Below the pieces are notes generated by a model, which was given only the letters and a program-made list of their open reading frames with translations, was not told the origin of the DNA and made no database searches. From Campylorhamphus procurvoides (taxonomy: Eukaryota > Chordata > Aves > Passeriformes > Dendrocolaptidae): 64,000 bases of DNA. Every line of letters begins with the position of its first letter. Within the stretch, counting starts at the first letter, position 1. The stretch is from NCBI GenBank assembly GCA_013396655.1, contig WBMV01004161.1:7255-71254 (forward strand), written 5' to 3'. Shown here piece after piece: positions 10,901 to 21,400 of the stretch. The position numbers and the translations under genes were made by a program.

Positions 10901-13900
10901 AAGATGTTTCCTGTCCAGCTTTTCTCCTTGCTTGTTTTCTCCCTGGGCCTTTCTGAGTCAGCACTGCACTGCAAAAAGGGGCCCTTTATCTCAGCTGGGT
11001 TGTGGTGAGGCCTGCCTTGGAAGGAAGGAAGGAATCAGTTCTGTGCTCCTCCAGACCCGTCCTGCCAGAGCAGAGTGGGAAAGGAAAGCAAGGCTGGAGA
11101 GTTTAGCTGAGGCAAAATGCTGCTGAATGCCCCTCAGAGTCACAGGAGGCTGTGGATAGAGGTCAGTAAATGACATGCACCCACCCACCCCACTGTTCAG
11201 AGCAGGGGCTGGAGAATGCAGAGACCTTCTGACAAGTAATACCTGAATCCTATGGACTGTAACTCATTCCAAAACGCATGTCATTTCATGACCTGGGGAG
11301 CTCTACGAAACAGCCTCACAAACCACACCTTGTTTTGCACCAAGACACCTGCAACTCACTTCCTTATGAATTATTTTTCTTTCAAGAGTCCAAGCTGAAA
11401 CGAGACATCACTGATGTGATTTACTCACCCACGACTCACTAGGGTAAAGGCATCAGTGCCCAGAGAGGTATGTAAGGGAATGTTACATAGAGAGGTCTGC
11501 CCAAAGTCTGGCTCACTTCTAGGACTTCAAAGTTTAGACCTAGTGAAGAAAATTGCATCTTCTAGCTCTCAATCTAACATTTAATGGAGACTGCTTCGTT
11601 TTTGTTCACACAGGTAGCTTCTGGCAAGGCCTGGTACCTCTGTTAAGCTCTTTTTTCCCCCCTAGGCTGGGCAGGAAAACTTTTGGGGCACTGTCCCTGG
11701 CCTCAGACCTGCAGCAGGCCCTGACACCTGCCTTTCTAATTCAGCTCTTTAGCTCTCCACATTATCTGAAGTTCTACTCTGCAGGCAGCTTTGTTCTCCT
11801 CTGCACCTTTTCTTGTTTCACTGTAGTCTGTGAGATGGGTGATTTTAAACACAGGCTGCACCAAAGACTCCAGTCTGCTATGGATTTGCCCTCACCAATT
11901 GGATCCTTTGCTCTGGGGGACTTTCACAGGTTTCTCTTTGACAGGTGCTGAGCTGACGTTTCCAAACCTCTGTCTCCAAGGCTTCTCCCAGCCTGACAGA
12001 AAGCTCAGCACAGCTTGGATCACTGCCCTCTGCCTTTCTCTGTGGTTGTTCTGGAAGGTTTTCCTACTCTGCCTCCCATCAACGAACACCAAGAGGCTGT
12101 TCTGCAACCTCAGATTTTAGCTGAGGTTGTGCTGAATAACTCCATGCCATCAGCAAAGTCAGCTTGTTGACCATCCATTTTTCAGATGACCTGTGCATGC
12201 TGAACCCCACACATCCCTGCAAGCCCTGAAGGGAGCTCAGCACTTCCCTCTCTTGACACAACTTACTGCATCCTCCTGTCTCCTTGCACAAGAGTCTGCC
12301 CTTCACAAAGCCGACTTCATGGGAAAGCTTCTTGGAAATTCAAGGACTTAGTAAAAGTCAACAATACCTTAATTCAAAGGGATTAAGCAAACCAGATGAG
12401 ACTCCCTTACGAAGGCACAACTCAAACTTTCTACAGGGATTTTTAAGATGCTATTTGTTAACTCAGCTGCTGGTTTCGGCCAGTTTAACCAGCACAGAAA
12501 TCTCATTTACTGATGTGGGTTTTGTACAGTGGTTTTTCCACGCCCTTCTGCGGCTTGCTGGGACACTGGTCATGCACCACTCAGGAACAAAGGTCAATTT
12601 AAGCAATAAGGCAATTAGGTTATTTCTGAAGCCAGTCAGTCATGCAACAACCTCTGAGTGTGGAAATTTCCCACTGTTTTTACCTCTTATTGCATGCATG
12701 TCTCACCCCTAGAAAACGTGTTAGAACAGTCCCAATTTTAGGAGCTAAAAAAGTGGCAGGTAAATAACACAGGGATTTTTACACTCTGACCATATGTGTC
12801 TGAAATAGGCATTTTACAGACCTCTGAGCCCTGGAGTCATTCTTCCTGGCAGCACACCATTGCTGAGTCTGCCTTTGAAGTTTTTCTTTAGTTCAAGTTC
12901 CTTCAACTAGTTACTCTGTTCCCATCTTTTCTTATACTCCCTCATGATAGTTTTACATTTAACAACCTTCTGTTTGTGGTTTTATGTTTAACATGTCCTG
13001 TTTGTCCTCTGTTTTCTTTTCCCTGCCTGAGCATAAATTGCACCCTCTGAAGACTCTCCCTTCACTTCTGATGCCTCTTCTTTTTTCCTGTTTTGTTACA
13101 GAACCTTTTGAGGGTCTGTGGATCAGCTGCCTTCCCCTGAGGTTTTGGCATCACCTTCATATGTTTTAACCCTTTCAGGTACTGCTGGGACAGCAGTACT
13201 ACCGTTTTCTTCTTGTACAACCTGTCAGTGCATGGAGTGCCTTAGACTCCGGAGGACTCCATGAAGAAGACGACCTGAATTTTAGCAACTCCATGCTTTG
13301 AGGTGTGAGATTTGTAGCTCCAAGCCTGTGCAGTGTTCTGTGTGGGCTTCTCCTCTGGCCTCAGGAGTAAGGCAGCAGTGCCAGCTCCCCCTGCCCTTCC
13401 CCCCAGCCCTGTACCTTGCACCAGGAGAGGTGGTCTTGGACGCTGTCAATGGAGAGTGCGATCATCTTCACATTGCGCTTGCTGAACTCGCCCGCCAGCT
13501 TTGCTGCCCGGCCCAGCTCTGTGGTGCACACGGGGGTGAAGTCCCGGGGGTGGGAGAAGAGGATGCCCCATCTGGAAGGAGAGAATAGGAGCTGGAGTTA
13601 GGGTGAGATGCCTGTACTGCAGACAAAAAGCTGTATAGCTTGCACAGGATGGAGACTAGTGCAGGAACAGCTTGTCTCTCTGAGAAGTAGGAATTCTGTC
13701 CTAGGAAATCTTCCTTCCCTATCCCTACAAGCCTTCATGAGATAAACACTGTTCCTCGTGCTCTGAGAAACTCACTGCACCTTGCTCCCCCATCTCCTTC
13801 CAGAATCCCACAGGGGATGCTGGAAGAGCCCATGTGAAGGTGGACACTGCGCCATGTGAGGAAGTCTGGGGCAGCCATGTGTGCACTCTGTACCTCAGAG

Positions 13901-15234
13901 ACCACACATGTGAGGGGATGCAGAGCCAACCTGCCAGCCATGTTATTGCAGAGATGATCACTGATTTACAAGGTGCATATATCCCACATACCTCATCAAG
14001 TACTGTGAGAATACACACATGTATATCGCACAAATCAAAAGAATGGGATAGGACCAAACCTTAACCCAACCCCTGCTGTGAGCTGCTAAATGCACTTAAT
14101 GAAAAAATAAGAATCAACCAACTGGGGGGAGGTCAGAAGTCAACATCACATTGTGGCTACTGTTACAATGATATTGCCATCTTGCTTTTGCCCACCGCTT
14201 GCTATCAGTGGATTTTGAGTCTTTTAAGCAGGCAAATCCTAGTCTTACACTTTACAGGTAAGTTCAGAGAGAAAGGCAGCAATGCAGCCCAGCAGCAAGA
14301 TGGGCTGCAGCAAAAAAGGCTCTCAGGACTTTCCAGAGGCTAACACAGAGTCACCCCCAGCCCCTCTTGGTCCCTGCCACGGGTTGGTCGCACCATTTCT
14401 CAGCTCAGCACTCACAGATCTCCCTGCACCGAGCTTCACCTGCCCCCCAGGGCTCAGTGAATATAGCCACACCCCACGGCAGCTGGGAAAGTCCTGTCCT
14501 AGAGATTTGGGAATGCAGCTGGAGGGGTCAAGAGAGCCGCACTCTGCCAGGCAGCTACCTGGCCACTGGTGCTGTGAGCTTCCCTATACAATAAGCACAC
14601 TCCTTGAATAAATAGCAGCAAACCGCTAAGGAGAAGCTGCCCAGGAACGGTGCCACGTGGGTGACCGGACTGGAACAGCCAGTCTCAGCAGCCTTACAGC
14701 TCAGAGGGCTCTTTCTTCCCCCGTCCCCCAGTTCACAAAGGCCACAGAAGGGGACACAAGCACCGATTCAAGCCTGCCAAAGCGTTGCCGGGAGCGAGTC
14801 CCAAACACTCCGTGCCTGTGTCAAAAATAAAGGAGCAGCAGGCTCTGCGGGGATCGCTGTCTGACAGCGGCACGTGGTTGTTCCATGGGGAGCGGAGCCC
14901 TCCCTGCCATCAGCGGGATGTGGTGCCCCCCGAGCTGAGCCCCGGGACCCTGCCGAGCCTGGCTCTGCCCTGCCGGCCCCACGCCGGGAGACACCGCCTG
15001 TCTGGGGNNNNNNNNNNNNNNNNNNNNNNNNNNNNNNNNNNNNNNNNNNNNNNNNNNNNNNNNNNNNNNNNNNNNNNNNNNNNNNNNNNNNGCGCGGACA
15101 GCCCATCCCCCTGCCCCACTCCCTGCATCCCCAAGCGCTCACGAGTCTCCCAGGAAGTCGTGGAAGCGGATGCGGCCCTGCGTGGTGTCCGCCTCGAAGT
15201 TGGGCGCCTCGTCCCCGAGCAGCAGCCCCGGCAT
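7794..15234 (-). CDS. PRDX6: Peroxiredoxin-6 (1-Cys peroxiredoxin / acidic Ca2+-independent PLA2)
   Basis: The five coding exons (15143-15234, 13415-13571, 9175-9321, 8477-8623, 7794-7925) join in phase to 224 residues, the usual PRDX6 length. The enzyme reduces H2O2 and phospholipid hydroperoxides in the cytosol and lysosome-related compartments, and it also has phospholipase A2 and acyltransferase activity. Seen directly: the peroxidatic PVCTTE motif with Cys46, His38 and Arg131 of the peroxidase site, and the lipase GDSWG with Ser31, His25 and Asp139. The C-terminal 1-Cys domain ends YTPQPE. Numbering is one lower than human because the N-terminus has one Gly fewer. The start was chosen at CAT 15232-15234 because [13 protein letters not shown] matches the family start and has a purine at -3. 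The gene is divergent from TADA1 and shares its promoter. Intron 1 contains the assembly gap, and intron 2 (4.1 kb) contains a MARE/ARE-like site. Confidence 0.98.
8477..8623 (-). CDS. PRDX6: PRDX6 coding exon 4
   Basis: Encodes residues 133-181, from VFVFGPDKK to TPVDWK. Asp139 of the phospholipase triad is here. Acceptor is CTTAG and donor GTGAGG, both phase 0. Confidence 0.97.
9175..9321 (-). CDS. PRDX6: PRDX6 coding exon 3
   Basis: Encodes residues 84-132, starting DINAYN and ending TARV, and carries Arg131 of the peroxidase site. Both boundaries are phase 0. The human Cys91 position is Gly90 here, as in several other species. Confidence 0.97.
10951..10963. promoter_or_regulatory. PRDX6: MARE / antioxidant-response-like element in PRDX6 intron 2
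   Basis: TTCTGAGTCAGCA matches 12 of 13 bases of the palindromic Maf recognition element TGCTGAGTCAGCA. It contains TGAGTCAGC, which fits the NRF2/small-Maf core. PRDX6 is an established NRF2 target in mammals, where the described site is in the promoter. That this intronic site is used is an inference. Confidence 0.45.
13415..13571 (-). CDS. PRDX6: PRDX6 coding exon 2 (peroxidatic cysteine)
   Basis: Completes Ser31 and encodes residues 32-83, including GDSWG, His38 and Cys46 in PVCTTE. The acceptor is CTTCCAG and the donor GTACAG. It is 157 bases long. Confidence 0.97.
15008..15091. other. Assembly gap (84 N) in PRDX6 intron 1
   Basis: 84 undetermined bases lie next to the CpG-rich promoter, 51 bases downstream of PRDX6 exon 1 in transcript direction. 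The true length is unknown. GC-rich flanks suggest a sequencing dropout. Confidence 0.99.
15143..15234 (-). CDS. PRDX6: PRDX6 coding exon 1
   Basis: Encodes residues 1-30 and two bases of Ser31. The donor GTGAG reads on the minus strand at 15142-15138. It contains His25 of the phospholipase triad. The Ser31 codon is split across intron 1. Confidence 0.96.
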
Positions 15235-15240
15235 GGCCGC

Positions 15241-15302
15241 GGATCCCGATCCCAGTCCCGATCCCAGTCCCGATCCCAGTCCCGATCCCAGTCCCGATCC
15301 CG
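15241..15302. repeat. 12-bp tandem repeat in PRDX6 5' leader
   Basis: Four exact copies of CCCGATCCCAGT (15245-15292) are flanked by partial copies on both sides. The unit is a multiple of three. On the PRDX6 strand it is open in frame with the start codon and would read Gly-Ser-Gly-Leu. On the TADA1 strand it is also open in that gene's frame and would read Pro-Asp-Pro-Ser. Confidence 0.95.
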
Positions 15303-15331
15303 CTCCGCTCGCTGCTGCCGCCGCCGCCTCT

Positions 15332-15341
15332 GCGCATGCGC
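15332..15341. promoter_or_regulatory. NRF-1 palindromic site
   Basis: GCGCATGCGC is the core of the NRF-1 consensus and is a perfect palindrome, fitting a two-way promoter of housekeeping type. It lies 98 bp from the PRDX6 ATG and 57 bp from the TADA1 ATG. Confidence 0.7.
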
Positions 15342-15373
15342 GCCGCCGCATCCCGCCCCGCGTGACCCGCGGC

Positions 15374-15379
15374 CACGTG
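15374..15379. promoter_or_regulatory. CACGTG E-box (USF/MYC/TFE-type)
   Basis: The sequence CCACGTGAC, 19 bp upstream of the TADA1 ATG, fits USF and MiT/TFE-type sites. Which factor binds cannot be told from sequence. Confidence 0.55.
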
Positions 15380-15397
15380 ACGGGGAGCGGCGCGGCC

Positions 15398-15405
15398 ATG
15401 GCGAC
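15398..15405 (+). promoter_or_regulatory. TADA1: YY1-like motif over the TADA1 start codon
   Basis: ATGGCGAC matches the ATGGCG-R-C core of YY1 sites. Such sites often sit at the start codons of housekeeping genes, as this one does. Confidence 0.4.
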
Positions 15406-15471
15406 CTACGTGAGCGAGCTGGAGGCGGCCAAGAAGAGCCTCAGCGAGGCGCTGGGCGAGAACGTGAAGCA
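15398..15471 (+). CDS. TADA1: TADA1 coding exon 1
   Basis: Encodes residues 1-24 and two bases of Gln25. The donor is GTGAGT at 15472. The exon lies inside the CpG island. Confidence 0.96.
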
Positions 15472-18400
15472 GTGAGTGTCCCCGGGGAGATCGGGGAGGC
15501 GGTGGGCTGCGGGGGCCCGGGCCCGGCCGGGGCGCCCGGCGGCGGAGCCATCCCGCCAGGTTGGGTCGGGCCTGTGCGCTGTGCGGCCCACACGGCCCCC
15601 TCACGGCCCTCAGCAGTGGTGGGCGCGGGCACACCGCTTCTCTGTGTCTGCACTTTTCCCCCGGGAAGTGTTTGAGGAAAGATTGGATATGGCACTCAGT
15701 GCCGCGCTCTAGTTAGCGTAGTGGTTGTTGGGTCGTGGGTTGGACTCGGTGGTCTTTTCCACCCTAATGGATTATGTGATCCCCTGCTCTCCCCTAGGTA
15801 CTGGGCCAATCTGAAGCTCTGGTTCAAGCAGAAGATCAGCAAGGAGGAGTTTGACCTGGAAGCGCGCCGGCTCCTCACGCAGGACAATGGTGAGAAGCCC
15901 CCTTGTGTGTGCTTCCCCAGGGGAGAAAGTGCTGGAAGGGGAATAGGAATGGCCAGGGCTCCGGCACCAATGAACTTAAAAAGCTGGAGGTGCCCTGGCC
16001 TGCATATGGCCTCGGCACTGACAGGCAATTTGGCCTTGTGTAAATGTGATGAAAGGGTAAAATATGCTGTTTCAGCAGCTAAAAGGCTGCTTCTTTATGT
16101 CACTGTGGAGTCAGTCCTTTCTGTACTTTCCCATTGGTTGGAACTGAACTGGTGGTGTGGCTGAAGTGTGGGGGGGAACCCTGAATTCACTTGGGTGAGG
16201 TTGCAGCAGGCAGGTCCTCTGTGCCCTTTAGGGGTGGCAGGTGGGAGTGCTGAAGGATGAGATTCCTTCATCCTTGCCCCTGTGCAGGTCTGCAGACATT
16301 GGTGGAGTCATTGTTGGGTCTTCTGGCTTCCACAGTCCTGATCCCTGTAGGGAAGGGTACAGAGTTTAAGATGCACAGACTCCAAAGAAGATCCTGTAAC
16401 CTCTGATCGTGCCTATGAAGTTTGTCTTTGGTTTTTCTGGTGCAGAATTATTCCATGTTCCAGTAACCCTCTGCAAGGAAGTTCCCTTTTATCTAGAACC
16501 TATTTGAGTCGACTTTACCTTCCTGGGGCTGGCTCTTACCAGTGAATTTTCTAGCAAAACCAAAGGTCCTGCAGCCAGGTGTGCATTGCAGGAGGGGCAG
16601 CTGCCCCTCCTCTGACTGGCTGAGTGCACCAGATGTTTCATGCAGTGTGGTTCTAGCACTGTGGTTTTGTGTGGAACACTGAGAAGTTGCCATGCTGCGT
16701 GTAGTATCGTTTTTGTTGGTGTCCTACTACAAGATTCTGGGTCCAGCAGAAAAAAACCTCAAAAAAACAAATCGAAAGCTGTGCCATTGTAGCACATGGG
16801 GAGAACCAACTCTGGGAAAGCTTAAGGAGCTACTTTAGGATGGGTTTGAGGGGGACTGTTTGGGCACTGATGTGCTGCTAATGACCTGTCTCTCTTTACA
16901 CAGTCCACTCCCACAACGATTTCCTCCTGGCTATTCTTACCCGCTGCCAGATCCTGGTTTCTGCACCAGGTGAGTCTCGAAAAACCTCATTAAATACTCA
17001 GTGTAAAGCTGTGCCACCTGTGTTTGGTGGGATTGTACAGAGTGCTCCGATTTTCTGAGTGTTACTGTTCATGTTTTTTTTGCCACACAGGCAAAAGGGT
17101 AGCAAAGTAGTGATCCGGCTGATTTCAGCAGGGATGCTTTTATGAGTAAGGTGTGTGTGCTTGGTTAGAGCTGACGCTGGATTGCTGCCTGAATTATGGC
17201 TGGCTTGATTTCTGGGTTGGGTGTCTGCTGTGAACTGAAGGGTAAAGGGAGACATAGCATTCTCTTTGATCTGTTTTGCTTACTGCTGCTTCTCTCCTCT
17301 GAACTTCGTTCTTCTTGTTGCTGGGGATATAAATTTGGAGAGCTGGATATTCCTAACTGATCTTGGTTTCAAGTACTTATCTGATAGAAAAATGCTTACA
17401 GTAAGCCATGACTGAGCTGTGGCAAATTAACCCAACCTAATGCAGATTTTAACTTTGTAAGCATCTAGGATGGCTATCTTGAGGCTTGCAAGGCACGTTT
17501 TGTTTGGTCTTCAAAGGGACTCTCAAGCCAGAGATGTGATAGTAATGGCAATTGAGTTATATACAATTCAATATACAAAACTGCTGTGTAATAATAAAGA
17601 GAAAATGGTTAGAGCTCTCATGGCCTGAGACCTGAGAGATGAGTTTTTTTGAGAGGAGAGACTGCCTGTTTACTACAATACCTTTAGTAGGTAGAGGAAA
17701 GAAAAGTTGTGAAAACTATGGGTAGCACAGCTGGTGTAGTTAAGGACCAACTGTAGGTAATTAAATGCTAATCACCCTCACCTGGAACTTGCTTTGTTCT
17801 TGATTGAACTTTGTGAACACCTTGTGAGTTCCAGACTTATTCTTTTTGGGGGTCTGTACTCATGTAAATCAGGAGGTTTAGATCTAAATCTTGCTGCTCC
17901 TTGCTTAAGCACAAGAACAGTGATTGAAGTAGCTGAGTCTAAATGAGGAGGAGGAGGAAGAGGAAGAGAGTGCTTGTGTTCTTTCATGTCAGCACTGAGC
18001 TGCTGTGAGCGTCGGGATAGAGATCATAGCTCAGAGGTCTTGTTTCTGAGTGGCAGTGGTCAAGTCAGAGCCCATTGTTATGTGACTGAGGTTGGGATTG
18101 CTGATTCCTGTGTGTATGCTCTGTGCTTTGCTGTATTGAATGTCACTTGTCTCTTTGTCCAGTCACTTAGTCACGGCAGCATTTCTGCAGCTCTCTGGTC
18201 AGGGCTGTCAGCAAACTCTCCCAGGTGTCCCCTATTTCAAGGCTGTTCAGGAATGTGTTAAAGGTAGGAGCCCCAGCACAAAGCAGGGTGCTGCTCTACA
18301 GGTGCCTTTCATATGCTCGTTATTTCCTGCCAGACCTTTTTTAATTTCAAATCCTTATGAGGTCTTTTCCTCTTGTCCCACTGCAGCTTTCTCTCTTCAA

Positions 18401-21400
18401 GCCCTTGAAGAACTCTTTGTAGTGGTTCAGCAGGCTGGTGATGGCATGTAGAGTTGTGCCAGCTGGCCAACTTCCTGAAGGCTGGTCACCTCCAGGCCTT
18501 TCAGGCAGGCTTTGTTGGCTCTGTGTCCAGAGATTGCATAAGCTAGATTGAAATAAGTCAGTTTAACAATTTCTGTATGTTTTTTAAGACACGGTTTATG
18601 GTTTAGTGCTCCGAAGGTAACAGTACGTTCTACTAGTCCCATCTAAAGCCTCTGTTCTGCTTCCCTCAGATCAGTGCAGTCTCCCAACTATTTGGGACCC
18701 AGTCTGTACTGAGATACCTTTTTCTGGTCCACTGAATGGTAAAGCTGTTACAGACAAACTTTCCTTGCCTGTCAGCTGTGTGTGGTGTGATGGATTGTAC
18801 ATGCAAGCCCAGGAAAGTGCAGTACAAGTGGTGTTAGTATCTAAATTTCTTCTTCTTCCCCTAGATGCCAGTCTGACACCTGCTATTTTTGTGTTGTGGT
18901 TTGTTTGTTTTTTCTTTCTTTGTCCATATGAGAATGGAAAGCTAACAGGCTTTTGTCTCCACCGCTGTCTTTCGGGTGCAGGGTGTTTACCTCATGATTC
19001 ATGGGAACAAGTAGCTTTAAAGAAGTGTGTTTGATGCACTTGGCACACCATCACAAGGGTTGCTGATGCATGTACTTTCCACCTTCACGTGAGAGATACG
19101 AGGGGAAAGAACCATCCTTAAAATGACATTTTGTATTAGAAAATAATTGTGTGGTCAGCGTTAACAGTGTTCTTGATATTGTGACATTTAGAATAGGAAA
19201 CCTTGGGGAAGTGATTTTTAAGTAGTAATAATACGGTGTGTAATATATATGGAAAAATCCATCTGATACCAATTTTGCTGCCTCTGGTTGTAGTGGGTCC
19301 ACTTGGGATTTAGGGGAGCATTTGGTGAATGTGACCCTTTTTGAGAACGCTTTGCATTTCCCTCTCTCATCACCTTTGTCTGGTGGTCATGCAACCTTCA
19401 AATCCCAGTTCCACAGCCTGTGTGGCACAGGATGTTTAGGGTTTAGTGGTGAGAGGGATGGAAGTGCATTATCTATTTTGATGTGAAGGATAACCAGTTG
19501 CTTAAAATTCTGACAAGTTCCCAGTGGGGGCATAGCAGGATCCCGAGCAATCCTAAATCTGACTCTTAGGCCCTTTAGAAAAATGGGTGGTGATGTTCCC
19601 TCTGGCAGCCACATTTGTAAAGATACCCATAAATACTGGAGTGGCACCAAGCTGTAACATAGGTGGGAAGCTGTGAAAGTGCCTGAAGAGAGGAATTTCC
19701 CAGAAACATGCTATTCAAAATACTAGAGTGCCTTAATGGTGGTTTCAGTTGGCTATACCAGCCTGAGTGGGGTGGCACATCAGAAAATTTTTGGGTTTGG
19801 TGTTCTTCTCTTCCCTATATTTTCAGAAGTGCTTTTCTGAACTTTTATGTCTGGGTGTCACGGTGTAACTTCAGCCCCACAGAGCTGCTCTATCCCCAGC
19901 GTGGGATGGGGGAGAAAACTGGAAGGGTAAAGGTGAGAACTTGTGAGTTGAGATACAGACAGTTTAATAAGTAAAGCAAAAGCTGCACATGCCAGCCAAG
20001 CAACATTTATTCACCCTTTTTCATGGGCAGGGACGTGTTCAGGCATCTCCAAGAGAGCAGGGCTCTGTCACACATAATGGTGACTTGGGAAGACAAATGC
20101 CATCACTGTGAACATCCCCCCTTCCTTCCACTTCCCCAAGCTTTATATGCTGAGCATGATGCCATATGGAGTGAAATATCTCCTGGCTGTGTCTCCTCCC
20201 AACTTTTTGTGCAGCCCCAGCCCCCTTGCTGTTGTGGTGTGAGAGGCATTAAAGGCTTTGGCTCTGGACAAGTCCTGCACAGCAGTAACAAAAATATCCC
20301 CGTGTTATCAGTGCTGTTCTCAGCACAAATCCAAAACACAGCCACATACAAGCTACTGTGGAAGAGATTTTTATCCCAGCCTGAATCAGCACACTGGGAC
20401 AGAAATTCCACCAAGAGGAATTCCAGTTTTAATTCTTTCTTGACATTGCATGGACTTGCTCACTAAGCTTATCTTGTTTGTTGGACAGTTGCAAGCACTC
20501 AGGTTAGCAAGGTTTCATGCTTGAACTGTTACATCCTTTCTTAGTTAAATGTTAAAAGCTCCTGTATTACTTTTTAAAAGGTATGTTAAAAGTTCCAACA
20601 TGGCTGTAACCTATTAACCTGTAATATATTGACAGATAAAAGCGTGTTTGCTATTTCAGCCTCCATCCATTGTACCTTCTCTGGTTACACAGAAGATACT
20701 GTCACAAGTCATGCTGTGAAGGAGCTGTGTGAGACTTCTGACAAGGAGGAAGGGTCTGGGGTGGGGTGACATTGTGAGCTAGAGTTGTGCTTTTATTGAA
20801 AGGTCTGGAATGGGACAGGTAATTTCTGTGTCTGTCCTTAAGACACCTAATCACCCCTGGCTAGAAGGGGTCTGAACTGCTGTGGAGGAGAAGAGGAGAA
20901 AGAAAAGACTTACCTGTAAAGAGCAAAACATCTGAGACAAATAGCATTATTTTGATAAATTGCATGATTTAAGCCCTGATATCATGATGAAGGGCATGAT
21001 GAGGGGCAGGAGTGGTCCTTGAGATGATTGTCCACGGTGCTTCACTTGCCCCCTCAGCAGGGACTCTCCAGTAATGTAGTGATGAGTATAGACACCAATT
21101 TTATGATTTTTGGAGAGGTTTTATTTATCATCTTCTAATTTCTTATAATTAACCAGCACATTTTGACAACAAGTTGTTTATAGGCTACCGGATTTCACCT
21201 CTGTAAACTTCTAGCTAAACTTTTTGGTACACTTTTTTTTATATAGGGAGAATGTGCCATCTCTGTGTGTGTAGGTTGTTTCTAATCCCTTCTTAGCAGC
21301 TGACCATTCAAAAACTTCACATGAATCCTCTAGTTTCGCCAGTTCCTTCAAGTCATGTGTTAGGCATCTTTTTTCATGGTAGAGGACACTGTGCTCAAGC

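Larger units (their letters stand above)
15235..15397. promoter_or_regulatory. Shared bidirectional PRDX6/TADA1 promoter
   Basis: The PRDX6 and TADA1 start codons are divergent and only 163 bp apart, so both 5' UTRs and the core promoter fall in this segment. It is CpG-rich and lacks a TATA box. It holds an NRF-1 palindrome (15332-15341), a CACGTG E-box (15374-15379), GC-rich CCGCCGCC runs and a 12-bp tandem repeat near the PRDX6 side. Transcription start sites cannot be placed from sequence alone. Confidence 0.85.

Noticed and set aside
20985..21085. Repeated ATGATGA motifs in TADA1 intron 3, considered as a box C/D snoRNA
   Set aside because: No well-placed D box or terminal stem could be found.
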